The notes beneath the pieces are model-generated. The model saw only the letters and a list, made by a program, of their open reading frames with translations, searched no databases and had not been told where the DNA came from. The position numbers and the translations under genes are program-made. Below, piece after piece: positions 28,249-36,885 of a stretch of 64,000 bases of DNA; positions within the stretch are counted from its first letter, which is position 1; every line of letters begins with the position of its first letter. This stretch comes from JBKBYG01 sp046313435 (GTDB lineage Bacteria > Pseudomonadota > Alphaproteobacteria > Rickettsiales > Arcanibacteraceae), in contig JBKBYG010000005.1 in the NCBI GenBank assembly GCA_046313435.1, positions 5,791 to 69,790 of the forward strand, given 5' to 3'.

Positions 28249-30387
28249 ATGGCTGGAACGGAAACTTCAACTACTGCAAATCCTAATAATATAGCGCTAA
28301 GAATAAAATCATTACTGAGATATAGCGATCTTATTTTTGCCTTGGCAGTTATTGGTATCTTAATGGTATTGCTGTTTCCAATACCAACAATATTTCTAGA
28401 TTTACTGTTGGCTTTCTCGATTACAACTTCTGTATTAATACTAATGACTTGTTTATTTATTAGTAAACCGCTCGAATTTAGTGTTTTCCCTACTGTACTT
28501 CTTGTAACTGCAATGCTTAGACTATCATTAAATATTGCTTCAACAAGGTTAATACTTGCTAATGGCCATAATGGTACTTCAGCTGCTGGACATGTAATTG
28601 AGGCATTTGGTAGTTTTGTAATGGAAGGCAATTTAGTTATAGGGACAATAGTATTTATCATATTAACAATAATAAATTTTGTAGTTATTACTAAGGGTTC
28701 AGGACGCATTGCAGAAGTTGCTGCAAGATTTAGCTTGGATGCAATGCCCGGCAAGCAAATGGCAATCGATGCGGATTTATCGGCTGGGCTTATAGATGAG
28801 CCTACTGCTAAAGCTAGAAGAAAAGAATTAGAAGATGAAAGTAGTTTCTTTGGGGCTATGGATGGTGCTAATAAATTTGTTCGTGGAGATGCAATCGCTG
28901 GGTTACTTATAACTTTTATTAATTTCCTTGCTGGAATCATAATTGGGGTAGTGCAAAGAGATTTAAGTTTCATGAATGCACTAAGCACTTATACTACACT
29001 TACAATCGGAGATGGACTAGTATCTCAAATGCCATCCCTTGTTATCTCGCTTGCTGCTGGTTTACTTGTATCTAAATCAGGTGTCACAGGTTCAACTGAT
29101 AAAGCTATATTTGCGCAATTAAGCAAATATCCTCAAGCTTTAGGAATCGCTAGTGGACTCATGTCGCTTATGGCTTGTATGCCAGGTATACCAGCTATTC
29201 CTTTCCTGTTTATTTCATTATGCGCTGGTGGAGCTGCATGGGGTATCAAGAAAAATGTTAAAACAAAATCAGGGTTTACTGAAGATAAAAAAGGTGATCA
29301 AGTTGCGCCTACTGCAACTGCAGGGGGGCAAGCTGCGGCTGAAAATACGGAAGAAGCAATTAAAGAAACACTGCAAATTGATAGTTTGCGTATTGAGTTA
29401 GGATATTCTTTGCTTTCGCTTATAAATTATCAAAAGGGCCACAGGCTAACAGAGCAAATTAAGGCCCTAAGAAAGCAATTGATTAAAGATTTAGGCTTTA
29501 TTATACCTTCAGTACGTATACAAGATAATATGCAGTTAGGAAGCAATATATATGTAATTAAGATAAAAGATATTGAATGTGGAAGAGGTGAAATTAGACC
29601 TGATATGTTGCTCGCTATGAACCCTATGGGAGGTGAGATATCTATCCCAGGTGAAGATACAAAAGAGCCAGCATTCGGCCTTCCTGCAAGGTGGATAGCA
29701 GAAACAAGCAAAGACGAAGCAACATTTAAAAATTATACAGTAGTTGATCCACCAACTGTTGTAACAACTCATCTTACTGAAATTATTAAAGAAAATATTA
29801 CTGACTTGCTTTCGTATAGTGAGACTCAGAAACTGCTTGATAATATTGGTGAAGAGCATAAAAAATTAGTAGATGACACTATACCAAGTATTGTTTCAAT
29901 TAATAATGTGCAACGAGTGCTGCAAAATCTTTTATCGGAATCTATTTCAATTAGAGATTTACCAACAATAATTGAAGCTATCGCTGAATTTGCAAAAGGG
30001 GCTAATACTACTATTACTCAAATTTCTGAACATGTTAGAGGCAGACTTGCAAAACAGATTAGTCATGCTAACACTAATGAACAAGGATATATTCCTATTG
30101 TATCACTTTCTCCTGCTTGGGAGCAGACATTTATGGAAAGTTTGGTTGGTAATGGAGATGATAGACAATTATCACTAGCGCCAAGTAAGCTTCAGGATTT
30201 TATAGTTTTAATACGTAAAACTTTTGAAGAACAAGCAATGGCTGGTCACTTGCCAGTACTCATGGTTAGCCCAACTATTAGACCATATATAAGATCTATA
30301 ATTGAAAGATTTAGACCTTCAACAATTGTCATTTCACAAAATGAAATTCACATGAAAGCTAAGATTAAGACTTTAGCTCAAATATAA
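28249..30387 (+). CDS. flhA: Flagellar export gate protein FlhA
   Basis: FlhA is the inner-membrane export gate of the flagellar type III apparatus. The 712-residue product has the N-terminal membrane half with eight predicted helices, the highly conserved FHIPEP region (RIAEVAARFSLDAMPGKQMAIDADLSAGL split over two motifs, then RRKELEDESSFFGAMDGA), a linker, and the cytosolic domain ending in VISQNEIHMKAKIKTL. All family landmarks and normal length are kept, so it is not a remnant. No other flagellar gene is adjacent. The start at 28249 is the first ATG that fits; there is no strong ribosome site. Confidence 0.95.
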   Translation: MAGTETSTTANPNNIALRIKSLLRYSDLIFALAVIGILMVLLFPIPTIFLDLLLAFSITTSVLILMTCLFISKPLEFSVFPTVLLVTAMLRLSLNIASTRLILANGHNGTSAAGHVIEAFGSFVMEGNLVIGTIVFIILTIINFVVITKGSGRIAEVAARFSLDAMPGKQMAIDADLSAGLIDEPTAKARRKELEDESSFFGAMDGANKFVRGDAIAGLLITFINFLAGIIIGVVQRDLSFMNALSTYTTLTIGDGLVSQMPSLVISLAAGLLVSKSGVTGSTDKAIFAQLSKYPQALGIASGLMSLMACMPGIPAIPFLFISLCAGGAAWGIKKNVKTKSGFTEDKKGDQVAPTATAGGQAAAENTEEAIKETLQIDSLRIELGYSLLSLINYQKGHRLTEQIKALRKQLIKDLGFIIPSVRIQDNMQLGSNIYVIKIKDIECGRGEIRPDMLLAMNPMGGEISIPGEDTKEPAFGLPARWIAETSKDEATFKNYTVVDPPTVVTTHLTEIIKENITDLLSYSETQKLLDNIGEEHKKLVDDTIPSIVSINNVQRVLQNLLSESISIRDLPTIIEAIAEFAKGANTTITQISEHVRGRLAKQISHANTNEQGYIPIVSLSPAWEQTFMESLVGNGDDRQLSLAPSKLQDFIVLIRKTFEEQAMAGHLPVLMVSPTIRPYIRSIIERFRPSTIVISQNEIHMKAKIKTLAQI

Positions 30388-30442
30388 AAATTATTGTTAC
30401 TACCAATCTGTTAGACGAATACTTAAATCTTTTAATTTAAGA

Positions 30443-30471
30443 TTGACAAAGTTCAGTATAAAGATTATTAT
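30443..30471 (+). promoter_or_regulatory. Strong sigma70-type promoter
   Basis: TTGACA (30443-30448) and TATTAT (30466-30471) are spaced by 17 bases. It would give a leader of about 205 nt before the ATG at 30683. This is the best promoter match in the window. Confidence 0.6.
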
Positions 30472-30599
30472 ATTAACATATATTAGCTTTTTTTGATGCA
30501 AAATGTTAACTTTTCGTAACCTATATTTAAAGTTGAATATGCTTAACAAATATATCTTGCAAATTGCAATTATTTGTTTAATTTGAGTTAAGTAACCTA

Positions 30600-30647
30600 T
30601 TGACTTATTTTAGTAATAAGGCAAAAAGACTTAATTACTAAAGTCAA
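30600..30647 (+). repeat. Bulged inverted repeat in the leader of the coiled-coil gene
   Basis: TTGACTT-TAGTAAT (left arm with a 4-base insertion, 30600-30617) pairs with ATTACTAAAGTCAA (30634-30647) around a 16-base loop. It ends 35 bases before the ATG at 30683, within the transcript expected from the promoter at 30443. Confidence 0.5.
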
Positions 30648-30682
30648 TATTTAGTAAATCCTTATTTGAAAAAGGAGATATC

Positions 30683-32476
30683 ATGCTTAATTCTATTCAA
30701 CGCAATACACTCACTGAATATTCTAATGATCATCTAGAAGCATTCAGAGAGCTTGATCCAGAAATTTCAATAAAGGCTTTAGTTTCAATTACGAATGATA
30801 ATCTATACAATCAATCTTCTGAGGAATTCCAATATTATAATATTTTAGAAAATGTTGATGCTATACGCTTAGTTTTTAGCCATCCCTTCCCGCAGAATAG
30901 AGCTGCATCAGGGGTGTATTTACCTAATCCAGAAGCTGGATATGTATATTTTTATGATGACCAGCGCAATATACAAAAAGAGCCGCAAGGATTATTCGGA
31001 CTTACAGGTCGGAATGATACAACTGCTTCTCATGTAAGTAGATCAGACGTTATAAGTTTCTTTAACTTACTTATTGATGCAGAATTAGAAGTGCAAAAAA
31101 TAAGATTAAGAGATAAAGAAATTGCACAGAGCTTTATTGATAAAGCGAAAAGAGACTTAGACACTACTCAGGATATTCTGACTCACACTGGCCAAGCATT
31201 AGAAAGAACAGCTGATGCTTTAAATGCTGCGCAAGAGAGAGAACAAGGACTGATCAACATTATCCATAATTTAAATGAGGAAAATCAAATGCTTAGAACT
31301 AATAATAACAATAATATAACCCAAATTCAAGAAGAACAACAGATTCAACCAAGGGTTGATACACAACTATTTGATCGAAGCCAAGTATTAGAATTGATAG
31401 GAGAACAAATCTTGCCGCTAAAAAATGAAATTTCTACATTAAAAGATAAAGTAAAAGCACGAAAAAAGCAAATTGAAGAGTTAAAAAATTCAAATAAAGA
31501 AGAAAAATTGCAAGCACAAGCAAGAGCAAACTTTAAAATAGGTGCTATTGGTGATTATAATAGGCCAAAGACAGGAGAGGTGTTTCAATTTGCTAAAAAA
31601 GACGATGCAGCAGATAAAAAACATAAAGCAGACTGCAATGATAGAATCAGCTATGGTGCATATGCTCTTGCTACTGGAGCTGCAACAGCATTAGCAGCAA
31701 CATTAGCAGCACCTGTTATATTACCTGCTATGGGAGTTGCGCTTACTGCTGAGACTATGGTTTTAAGTTTTAGTGCTATAGCTACACTTAAAAATATTGC
31801 AATAAGCGGTGCAACTTTAGGAACGCTTGGCACTGGAATGATGTCCGAAGGGTTTATTTCAAAGAAAGTAGGGAATCAAGGTAAATATAATGATGTATTT
31901 GAAATGGCTATTAAATCTATGGGTCATACTGCAAAACTTTCCGCAAAAGATGTAAGAGATCATTTGCAAATTCACGTAATTGATAAATTAAAACAAGGTA
32001 TTATAAAAGGAAAAATATTAAGCGAAGCAGGTGAAAGAGATAATATAGTTCAAGATAAAGTAAAAAAAAGAAAAGATCTTGGTGCTGCAATTGATTCTTT
32101 ACTGAACTTTAAAGAGGTTGATCCAACTGACTATAAAAAGTTTAATAAAGGCGTATGTAATGCATTTTCATTACTTATTGATCTTAATACGCTGCAAAAA
32201 GCTAAAAAAGATGCTATTAAGGATAATAAAAAAGATGAAAGCGGTAAACTTATTATTAAAAATAATTATGGATTGAAAATCATAAGTGACCGTAATACTG
32301 AGACACGCTTTTTAGAGCTAACTCCTGATTCTCAAGAGAAAATTTTTGCAGCTACAGCAGGCGTAATTAGCGATACATTGATTAAGATCAAAGATATACT
32401 TGATAAAGATAAAAAGTTAGATGATTTAGAAATTATCACTCGTAACGCACAGACAGAATCTTGCATAACAATGTAA
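30683..32476 (+). CDS. Coiled-coil protein with long hydrophobic hairpin, effector candidate
   Basis: I do not recognise a family. The 597-residue protein has a soluble N-terminal domain (1-125), a coiled coil at about 130-275 interrupted by an Asn/Gln-rich patch, a basic stretch, and then an Ala/Gly-rich hydrophobic region at about 323-387 able to form two membrane helices. A charged helical C-terminal domain of about 200 residues follows. No signal peptide is present. This layout is seen in pore- or membrane-inserting effectors of intracellular bacteria, which is inference here. AAAGGAGAT precedes the ATG at ideal distance. It heads a run of three accessory genes on the plus strand. Confidence 0.6.
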   Translation: MLNSIQRNTLTEYSNDHLEAFRELDPEISIKALVSITNDNLYNQSSEEFQYYNILENVDAIRLVFSHPFPQNRAASGVYLPNPEAGYVYFYDDQRNIQKEPQGLFGLTGRNDTTASHVSRSDVISFFNLLIDAELEVQKIRLRDKEIAQSFIDKAKRDLDTTQDILTHTGQALERTADALNAAQEREQGLINIIHNLNEENQMLRTNNNNNITQIQEEQQIQPRVDTQLFDRSQVLELIGEQILPLKNEISTLKDKVKARKKQIEELKNSNKEEKLQAQARANFKIGAIGDYNRPKTGEVFQFAKKDDAADKKHKADCNDRISYGAYALATGAATALAATLAAPVILPAMGVALTAETMVLSFSAIATLKNIAISGATLGTLGTGMMSEGFISKKVGNQGKYNDVFEMAIKSMGHTAKLSAKDVRDHLQIHVIDKLKQGIIKGKILSEAGERDNIVQDKVKKRKDLGAAIDSLLNFKEVDPTDYKKFNKGVCNAFSLLIDLNTLQKAKKDAIKDNKKDESGKLIIKNNYGLKIISDRNTETRFLELTPDSQEKIFAATAGVISDTLIKIKDILDKDKKLDDLEIITRNAQTESCITM

Positions 32477-32484
32477 AAAAACAC

Positions 32485-32522
32485 TTACGCTATATAGTAT
32501 TTTATTATATTATATAGCGTAA
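32485..32522 (+). repeat. Perfect 12-bp inverted repeat between two accessory genes
   Basis: TTACGCTATATA (32485-32496) and TATATAGCGTAA (32511-32522) enclose a 14-base AT loop. No T-tract follows, so it is not a classical terminator. It starts 9 bases after the stop of the upstream gene and ends 24 bases before the ATG at 32547. Confidence 0.6.
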
Positions 32523-32546
32523 ATATAAAGAATAATAGGTAAAGAA

Positions 32547-34295
32547 ATGATAGAAGAGATAGAAGAAACAGAAGAACAAATACCAGAGGCAAAAAATTAT
32601 AAGCCAATTACACTCGATATGTTTTATGAAGAATTAGCTATAAAGCGCACATATTATTTTCTTAACCATAAATACAGTCAGAATACCACTGTTTATTCTG
32701 ATAATATTGAACTACTTTTTCAAGAAATATATGAGAAATTTTCGGATCAAAAATTGCAAATAAATCTTACCCAAATAAATGAAGCAATAAATTCTAGAGA
32801 TTTGATAGGAAAATTATATACAGTAGAATTTAGAATTGAAAATTATATTTTTGGCTTAAGATACGATATATATAAAGAAATATATGGACATAAGCCTACA
32901 TCCGAAGAAGCTTATTATTACTATAAGGGCGAAAAATATGAAAATTACTACACTAAAGCAATTGATCAACAGCTAATAGTGTATTTTAATGAATATATTG
33001 AGAAACTGATAGACACAAAAGCCCCTGCAGAATTTATCGAAATAGTTAAACATAAAGGTAAACCAAAACCTTCAGTTGACTCTAAAACTGATCATTTAAG
33101 AGATATACTTCAATCTGCAAGAGGTGAAGAAAAAGTTTTTGAGCGTATATTCGGTGTTGATGTGCGAACTGCAAAAAGAGAAGGTAAAGTTTTTGAGTAT
33201 AAAACAGACTTAGTGCATTTTCAGAAATTTGCATATCAACTTGTTAAAAGCCATATGAAAATAGTAAGAGAGCGTGTGGAATCAGTTTCACTTAAGCAAG
33301 AATGGCAAGCTGAAAGCCAAGAGGTGATGCAGGCACGCATTGATGAACTGCGCGAGAAGAAAAAAGAAGAAGATAGAAAGGCTGAAGCAGAAGACAGGAT
33401 AATCTGGCAAAAAGCAGCAAAAAGAGAAAGAGAAGGAGTGTTTTATTACTTACCTGAATCAGTAAAATCAGCTGGGCGAGAAGTAAAAGAAGTTGGAGCA
33501 GAAATCAAAGAAGAATTTGTTAATGCAGTAGCAAATATTGGTGCTACTGGCTATAGCTTGTTAAACAGCGTAGCTAGAATCAACAAACAAACTAAAAAAG
33601 AAGCTGACTATTTTCAGGCAAATAAGGATTTTTTAGCTGCAGCTAGAAAGCATGATAAGAAACATTTGTTTAAAGCTCTTAAAGCTGGAGCAAATCCTTT
33701 TATTAGAGATGATAAAGGAAATAGCGCTTTAAAATTACTCGATAAGTCCACTCAAATAACACTCATTGGTTATATGCTATCTTTTGTAATGAGAAGACCT
33801 GAATATGAACTTTATTATGAGTTAAAGCTTTATATGGCTGTATATTCTTTAGCAGTAAAAAGAGTAAGAGCTAAATATCCAGAAATGAATAGAGCACCTA
33901 ATATTTTAGATATAGTAGAAGAAGTTGATACTATATATAATACTAAAAGAGTTACTACGCAAAAGCCTACTTATACAAAAGAAGCACTTGAGGATACTAG
34001 CTTAATTGCATATCACAGAGCTAGTATGTTTGGTTATATATTATCATTTGCTAAGCAGGTAAATGCTTATAAAGAAAATAACTATTATCATGTAAGAGAT
34101 GGAAGGGTTGAGTATGCAAGAAAGGCTTCCCAGTCAAATGTAGAAATACATAATGTAAATAAACCAAAACCTAGTGAAAGGCTTGGATATAATACTCATA
34201 AATTTGCATGCTATACTGGAGAGAAAGCTAGTAGCTTTAGAGAAGCAGTTTCGAGTAAAGCTAATTATATAGCAGAAAGATTTAGCTCTAGGTAA
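32547..34295 (+). CDS. Tyrosine-rich helical protein with one ankyrin-like repeat
   Basis: This 582-residue protein belongs to no family I know. It opens with an acidic stretch (IEEIEETEEQIPE), is rich in Tyr in residues 100-150, and has a charged coiled coil at about 240-290 (ARIDELREKKKEEDRKAEAEDR). It carries a single ankyrin-like unit at about 360-400 (FLAAARKHDKKHLFKALKAG, then NPFIRDDKGNSALKLLD). The rest is helical. There is no signal peptide; one weakly hydrophobic patch lies near 405-415. AGGTAAAGAA precedes the ATG. Position between two other effector-like genes supports a role outside core metabolism. Confidence 0.6.
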   Translation: MIEEIEETEEQIPEAKNYKPITLDMFYEELAIKRTYYFLNHKYSQNTTVYSDNIELLFQEIYEKFSDQKLQINLTQINEAINSRDLIGKLYTVEFRIENYIFGLRYDIYKEIYGHKPTSEEAYYYYKGEKYENYYTKAIDQQLIVYFNEYIEKLIDTKAPAEFIEIVKHKGKPKPSVDSKTDHLRDILQSARGEEKVFERIFGVDVRTAKREGKVFEYKTDLVHFQKFAYQLVKSHMKIVRERVESVSLKQEWQAESQEVMQARIDELREKKKEEDRKAEAEDRIIWQKAAKREREGVFYYLPESVKSAGREVKEVGAEIKEEFVNAVANIGATGYSLLNSVARINKQTKKEADYFQANKDFLAAARKHDKKHLFKALKAGANPFIRDDKGNSALKLLDKSTQITLIGYMLSFVMRRPEYELYYELKLYMAVYSLAVKRVRAKYPEMNRAPNILDIVEEVDTIYNTKRVTTQKPTYTKEALEDTSLIAYHRASMFGYILSFAKQVNAYKENNYYHVRDGRVEYARKASQSNVEIHNVNKPKPSERLGYNTHKFACYTGEKASSFREAVSSKANYIAERFSSR

Positions 34296-34306
34296 ATATC
34301 TACATT

Positions 34307-34344
34307 AACAATATGTACGTAACATTAGTTATGCACATATTGTT
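34307..34344 (+). repeat. Perfect 10-bp inverted repeat after the ankyrin-like gene
   Basis: AACAATATGT (34307-34316) and ACATATTGTT (34335-34344) flank an 18-base loop that can itself pair in part (TAAC/GTTA). It lies 12 bases past the stop at 34295 and may end that transcript, though no T-tract follows. Confidence 0.5.
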
Positions 34345-34401
34345 CGCTAAGCTTAATTGAAAGCCAAACCTTCAATTTAAATCAAATATTATTAAAGTTC
34401 C

Positions 34402-34430
34402 TTTACTATTTATATAAAATATATTATTAT
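34402..34430 (+). promoter_or_regulatory. Promoter of the LRR/F-box-like gene
   Basis: TTTACT (34402-34407) and TATTAT (34425-34430) are spaced by 17 bases. The -10 hexamer lies inside the left arm of the 21-bp inverted repeat at 34418-34463, so the expected transcript would start near 34437 and contain only the right arm. Confidence 0.45.
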
Positions 34431-34463
34431 AAGTTTAAAATATTAAACTTATAATAATATATT
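34418..34463 (+). promoter_or_regulatory. Perfect 21-bp inverted repeat abutting a start codon
   Basis: The arms 34418-34438 (begins AATATATTATTATAAG) and 34443-34463 are exact complements with a 4-base centre AATA. The right arm ends at the base before the ATG at 34464, and no Shine-Dalgarno sequence is present. It could be an operator covering the -10, or an RNA hairpin in read-through transcripts. Confidence 0.75.
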
Positions 34464-35897
34464 ATGAAACAAGTTACAGAAGAAGAATTATTAGAGAAAT
34501 TAAAAGGGCAAGAAACTATCGATCATTTAGTTATTGGATCAACAAAAGCTTACGATAAAGAAGCTCTTTCCTATCCACGTAGGCTAGGATTTGGTCTTCA
34601 AGATGAAAGCGATATAATAGTACAAAAGCAATATATAATTAATCAAATTTTATTTAAAATAATGAGCAATAAAATTAGGTCTTTATCGTTTTTAGGTGAA
34701 GAATTTTATTGTGAAGAAATTTTTTTTCCAGTAGCTGGCGCAATAGGACATTCATCTTGTAGTTTCATTGAAGAATTCACTTATTCTCCAGAAAATGAAT
34801 TTAGAATAAGTGCAGAGGATTATTCTAAACTTAGATCATATTTAAATGATTACCCTTCACCAGAAAAATTTGGATTAATTGCACAAGGTCTATTATTTTC
34901 AAACTTAAAAAAGCTAACTTTACACAAAATGTCTTTTCCTAATGATGAACGTTCTTATCCTGTTTCATTTTTTATTTATGGTATATTGAGCTCTCAAAAC
35001 CTTCATTATCTTGATCTAAGTGGTAGTAAATCATTTGCTGAGGAATTTATGAATTTTACGGATTTTGATTATGGCGATCCTGAGGCATATAAAGGATACG
35101 GCAATGCTAGTGCAGTAAAAATTGGTAATTTAAATCATGTTATTTTTAATGACATGACTTTGAAAGGCGAAGCTTTGAATTCGGTTCTTAATTTTTTTAA
35201 ATATAGTAAAAATCTTGAAATATTATCTTTAAATAAAAACTCTATAGATAATAATGATTTAATTTATTTTAAAGATTATTTTATTTCCATATCAGAAAAA
35301 TATGAAAGTTCTAAAAATTATGCCTTTGGCAGCAAATATCTGCAATCTTTGTCATTAGAGGATAATGAAATAGATGATAAAGGCGCAAGTGACTTAATTG
35401 AAATTATCAAGCAGAGTATAGCTAAAGGCCAGATACCATTTTTAGGAGAAATATCACTTAAAGGAAATCCAATATCACAAGAAAAAATTGGTGAAATTAA
35501 CGCTCTACTAAAACCAAACCTATTGTTAAATAGTGCAATTGCCAAGATTAGAGAGGCAATGGATAATGATGCTGATAAAATTGAATTTAGTTACTATGAA
35601 CATGAAGTACTTAAAACGCGTAAAGAAGACCTAATCGATTTTTTAAGATATAAAAAATATAGTCAGGAGCAGATTGATAATAGCTTGAAACTAATAAAAA
35701 ATGATTTTCATAATAACAAATTTAGAAGAATGGGTATTTCTAAGCATCAACCTGATCTTCTTCCGGATGAAATTTGGACAGAAATATTTAGCTATTTAAA
35801 ACCCTCAAATATTGAATCTCACACTCAAAGAGAAGACAGAAAACGTAAATTAGAACAAGAGGAAGGATCAGATCTTAAGAAGAATAGAGATAGATAA
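34464..35897 (+). CDS. Leucine-rich-repeat protein with C-terminal F-box-like motif
   Basis: This 477-residue protein has irregular ribonuclease-inhibitor-type LRRs at about 145-350 (LKKLTLHKMSF, LHYLDLSGSKSF, LEILSLNKNSID, LQSLSLEDNEIDDKGA, LGEISLKGNPIS). A segment at about 431-449, DLLPDEIWTEIFSYLKPSN, follows the F-box pattern (LPxEixxeIfsyL). F-box proteins recruit substrates to host SCF ubiquitin ligases by binding Skp1, and some bacterial effectors mimic them. The motif is C-terminal here, whereas it is usually N-terminal. The tail is strongly charged (KRKLEQEEGSDLKKNRDR). No signal peptide is seen. An effector role is inference; translation starts directly at the edge of a 21-bp inverted repeat. 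Confidence 0.68.
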   Translation: MKQVTEEELLEKLKGQETIDHLVIGSTKAYDKEALSYPRRLGFGLQDESDIIVQKQYIINQILFKIMSNKIRSLSFLGEEFYCEEIFFPVAGAIGHSSCSFIEEFTYSPENEFRISAEDYSKLRSYLNDYPSPEKFGLIAQGLLFSNLKKLTLHKMSFPNDERSYPVSFFIYGILSSQNLHYLDLSGSKSFAEEFMNFTDFDYGDPEAYKGYGNASAVKIGNLNHVIFNDMTLKGEALNSVLNFFKYSKNLEILSLNKNSIDNNDLIYFKDYFISISEKYESSKNYAFGSKYLQSLSLEDNEIDDKGASDLIEIIKQSIAKGQIPFLGEISLKGNPISQEKIGEINALLKPNLLLNSAIAKIREAMDNDADKIEFSYYEHEVLKTRKEDLIDFLRYKKYSQEQIDNSLKLIKNDFHNNKFRRMGISKHQPDLLPDEIWTEIFSYLKPSNIESHTQREDRKRKLEQEEGSDLKKNRDR

Positions 35898-35903
35898 ATT
35901 GTA

Positions 35904-35938
35904 ATGGTTGGCTATTAATTTTAATATTACCCAACCAT
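35904..35938. terminator. Stem-loop between convergent genes
   Basis: ATGGTTGG (35904-35911) pairs with CCAACCAT (35931-35938) around an AT-rich 19-base loop that can pair further. It sits between the LRR/F-box-like gene and secF and may end both transcripts. There is no T-tract. Confidence 0.4.
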
Positions 35939-35972
35939 AAAATGCTCACCAATGCAAGTACTAAGAAAAAAT

Positions 35973-36884
35973 CTATTTCTTTTCAAGATAAATCAATATA
36001 GGAGCTGATATATAAATCGAAGAATAAGTACCTATAATTATTCCAAAAAACATTACAATACTAAAACTTTTAATGGCCTCACCACCAAATAAAATGAGTG
36101 CAAGAGTTGAAAGTAAGGTAGTCATTACAGTTAGTATAGTCCTAGATAATGTTTCATTTATACTTATATTCAACAAATTATATAAATTCAGTTTTTTAGG
36201 TTTTTTTACATTCTCTCTAATTCGATCATAAATAACTACTGAGTCGTTTACAGAATAACCAATGATAGTTAATATTGCAGCTATTGATGTAAGATTAAAT
36301 TCAAGATTAGTAAGGCTTATAAAGCCAATAGTTACAATTGCATCATGCACAAGGGCACATAATAGTCCCACTCCATATTGCCATTCAAATCTAAAGGAAA
36401 TATATATCATTATAGCGATAAATGAAAAGATTGTAGCTAGAATACCATTTTTAATTAACTCTGCCCCAATTTGTGGCCCGACATAGTCAATCTTTCTATA
36501 TTCCATTGCAGTTTGAAAGTTAGTGCTCAAAGCTGTCTTAATAGCTTCGATGCTTTTTGTATCAGAAAGAGATTGTGATTTATTTACTCCAACGCGTATT
36601 ATAAGATCTTGATCAGAACCGTAAGTTTGTAAGGCAACTTCGCCAAGGTTTAAATTGGATAAAACATACCGCATTTTAGCAATATCAACAGGAGTTGAAC
36701 TTCTAGCTTCAATTAAAATTCCACCAGTAAAATCAATTCCAAAATTTAAACCTTTTGAAAAAATCAGTCCAATAGACATTATCATCATTAAAATTGATAA
36801 GGTAAAACTAATCCATCTTTTTCCCATGAAATTTATGTTTGTCCGCTCAGGAATCAATCTAAGAGGGTATAATCTTCCAATCAT
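35973..36884 (-). CDS. secF: Protein translocase subunit SecF
   Basis: SecF works with SecD in the inner membrane and uses the proton gradient to help export of unfolded proteins. The 303-residue product has the GIDFTGG motif after the first helix, a periplasmic domain, then YVGPQIGAELIKNGI and the five-helix bundle with IGYSVNDSVVIYDRIREN. The length is normal. It begins one base after the terC stop, so it is the third gene of a thyX-terC-secF operon. secD is not next to it. Confidence 0.94.
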   Translation of the reverse strand: MIGRLYPLRLIPERTNINFMGKRWISFTLSILMMIMSIGLIFSKGLNFGIDFTGGILIEARSSTPVDIAKMRYVLSNLNLGEVALQTYGSDQDLIIRVGVNKSQSLSDTKSIEAIKTALSTNFQTAMEYRKIDYVGPQIGAELIKNGILATIFSFIAIMIYISFRFEWQYGVGLLCALVHDAIVTIGFISLTNLEFNLTSIAAILTIIGYSVNDSVVIYDRIRENVKKPKKLNLYNLLNISINETLSRTILTVMTTLLSTLALILFGGEAIKSFSIVMFFGIIIGTYSSIYISAPILIYLEKK

Positions 36885-36885
36885 A

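Noticed and set aside
28194..28988. 264-codon open frame on the minus strand
   Set aside because: It lies opposite the N-terminal half of flhA, whose family motifs are unmistakable. The antisense translation is low-complexity Ser/Leu/Ile-rich and has no ribosome site.
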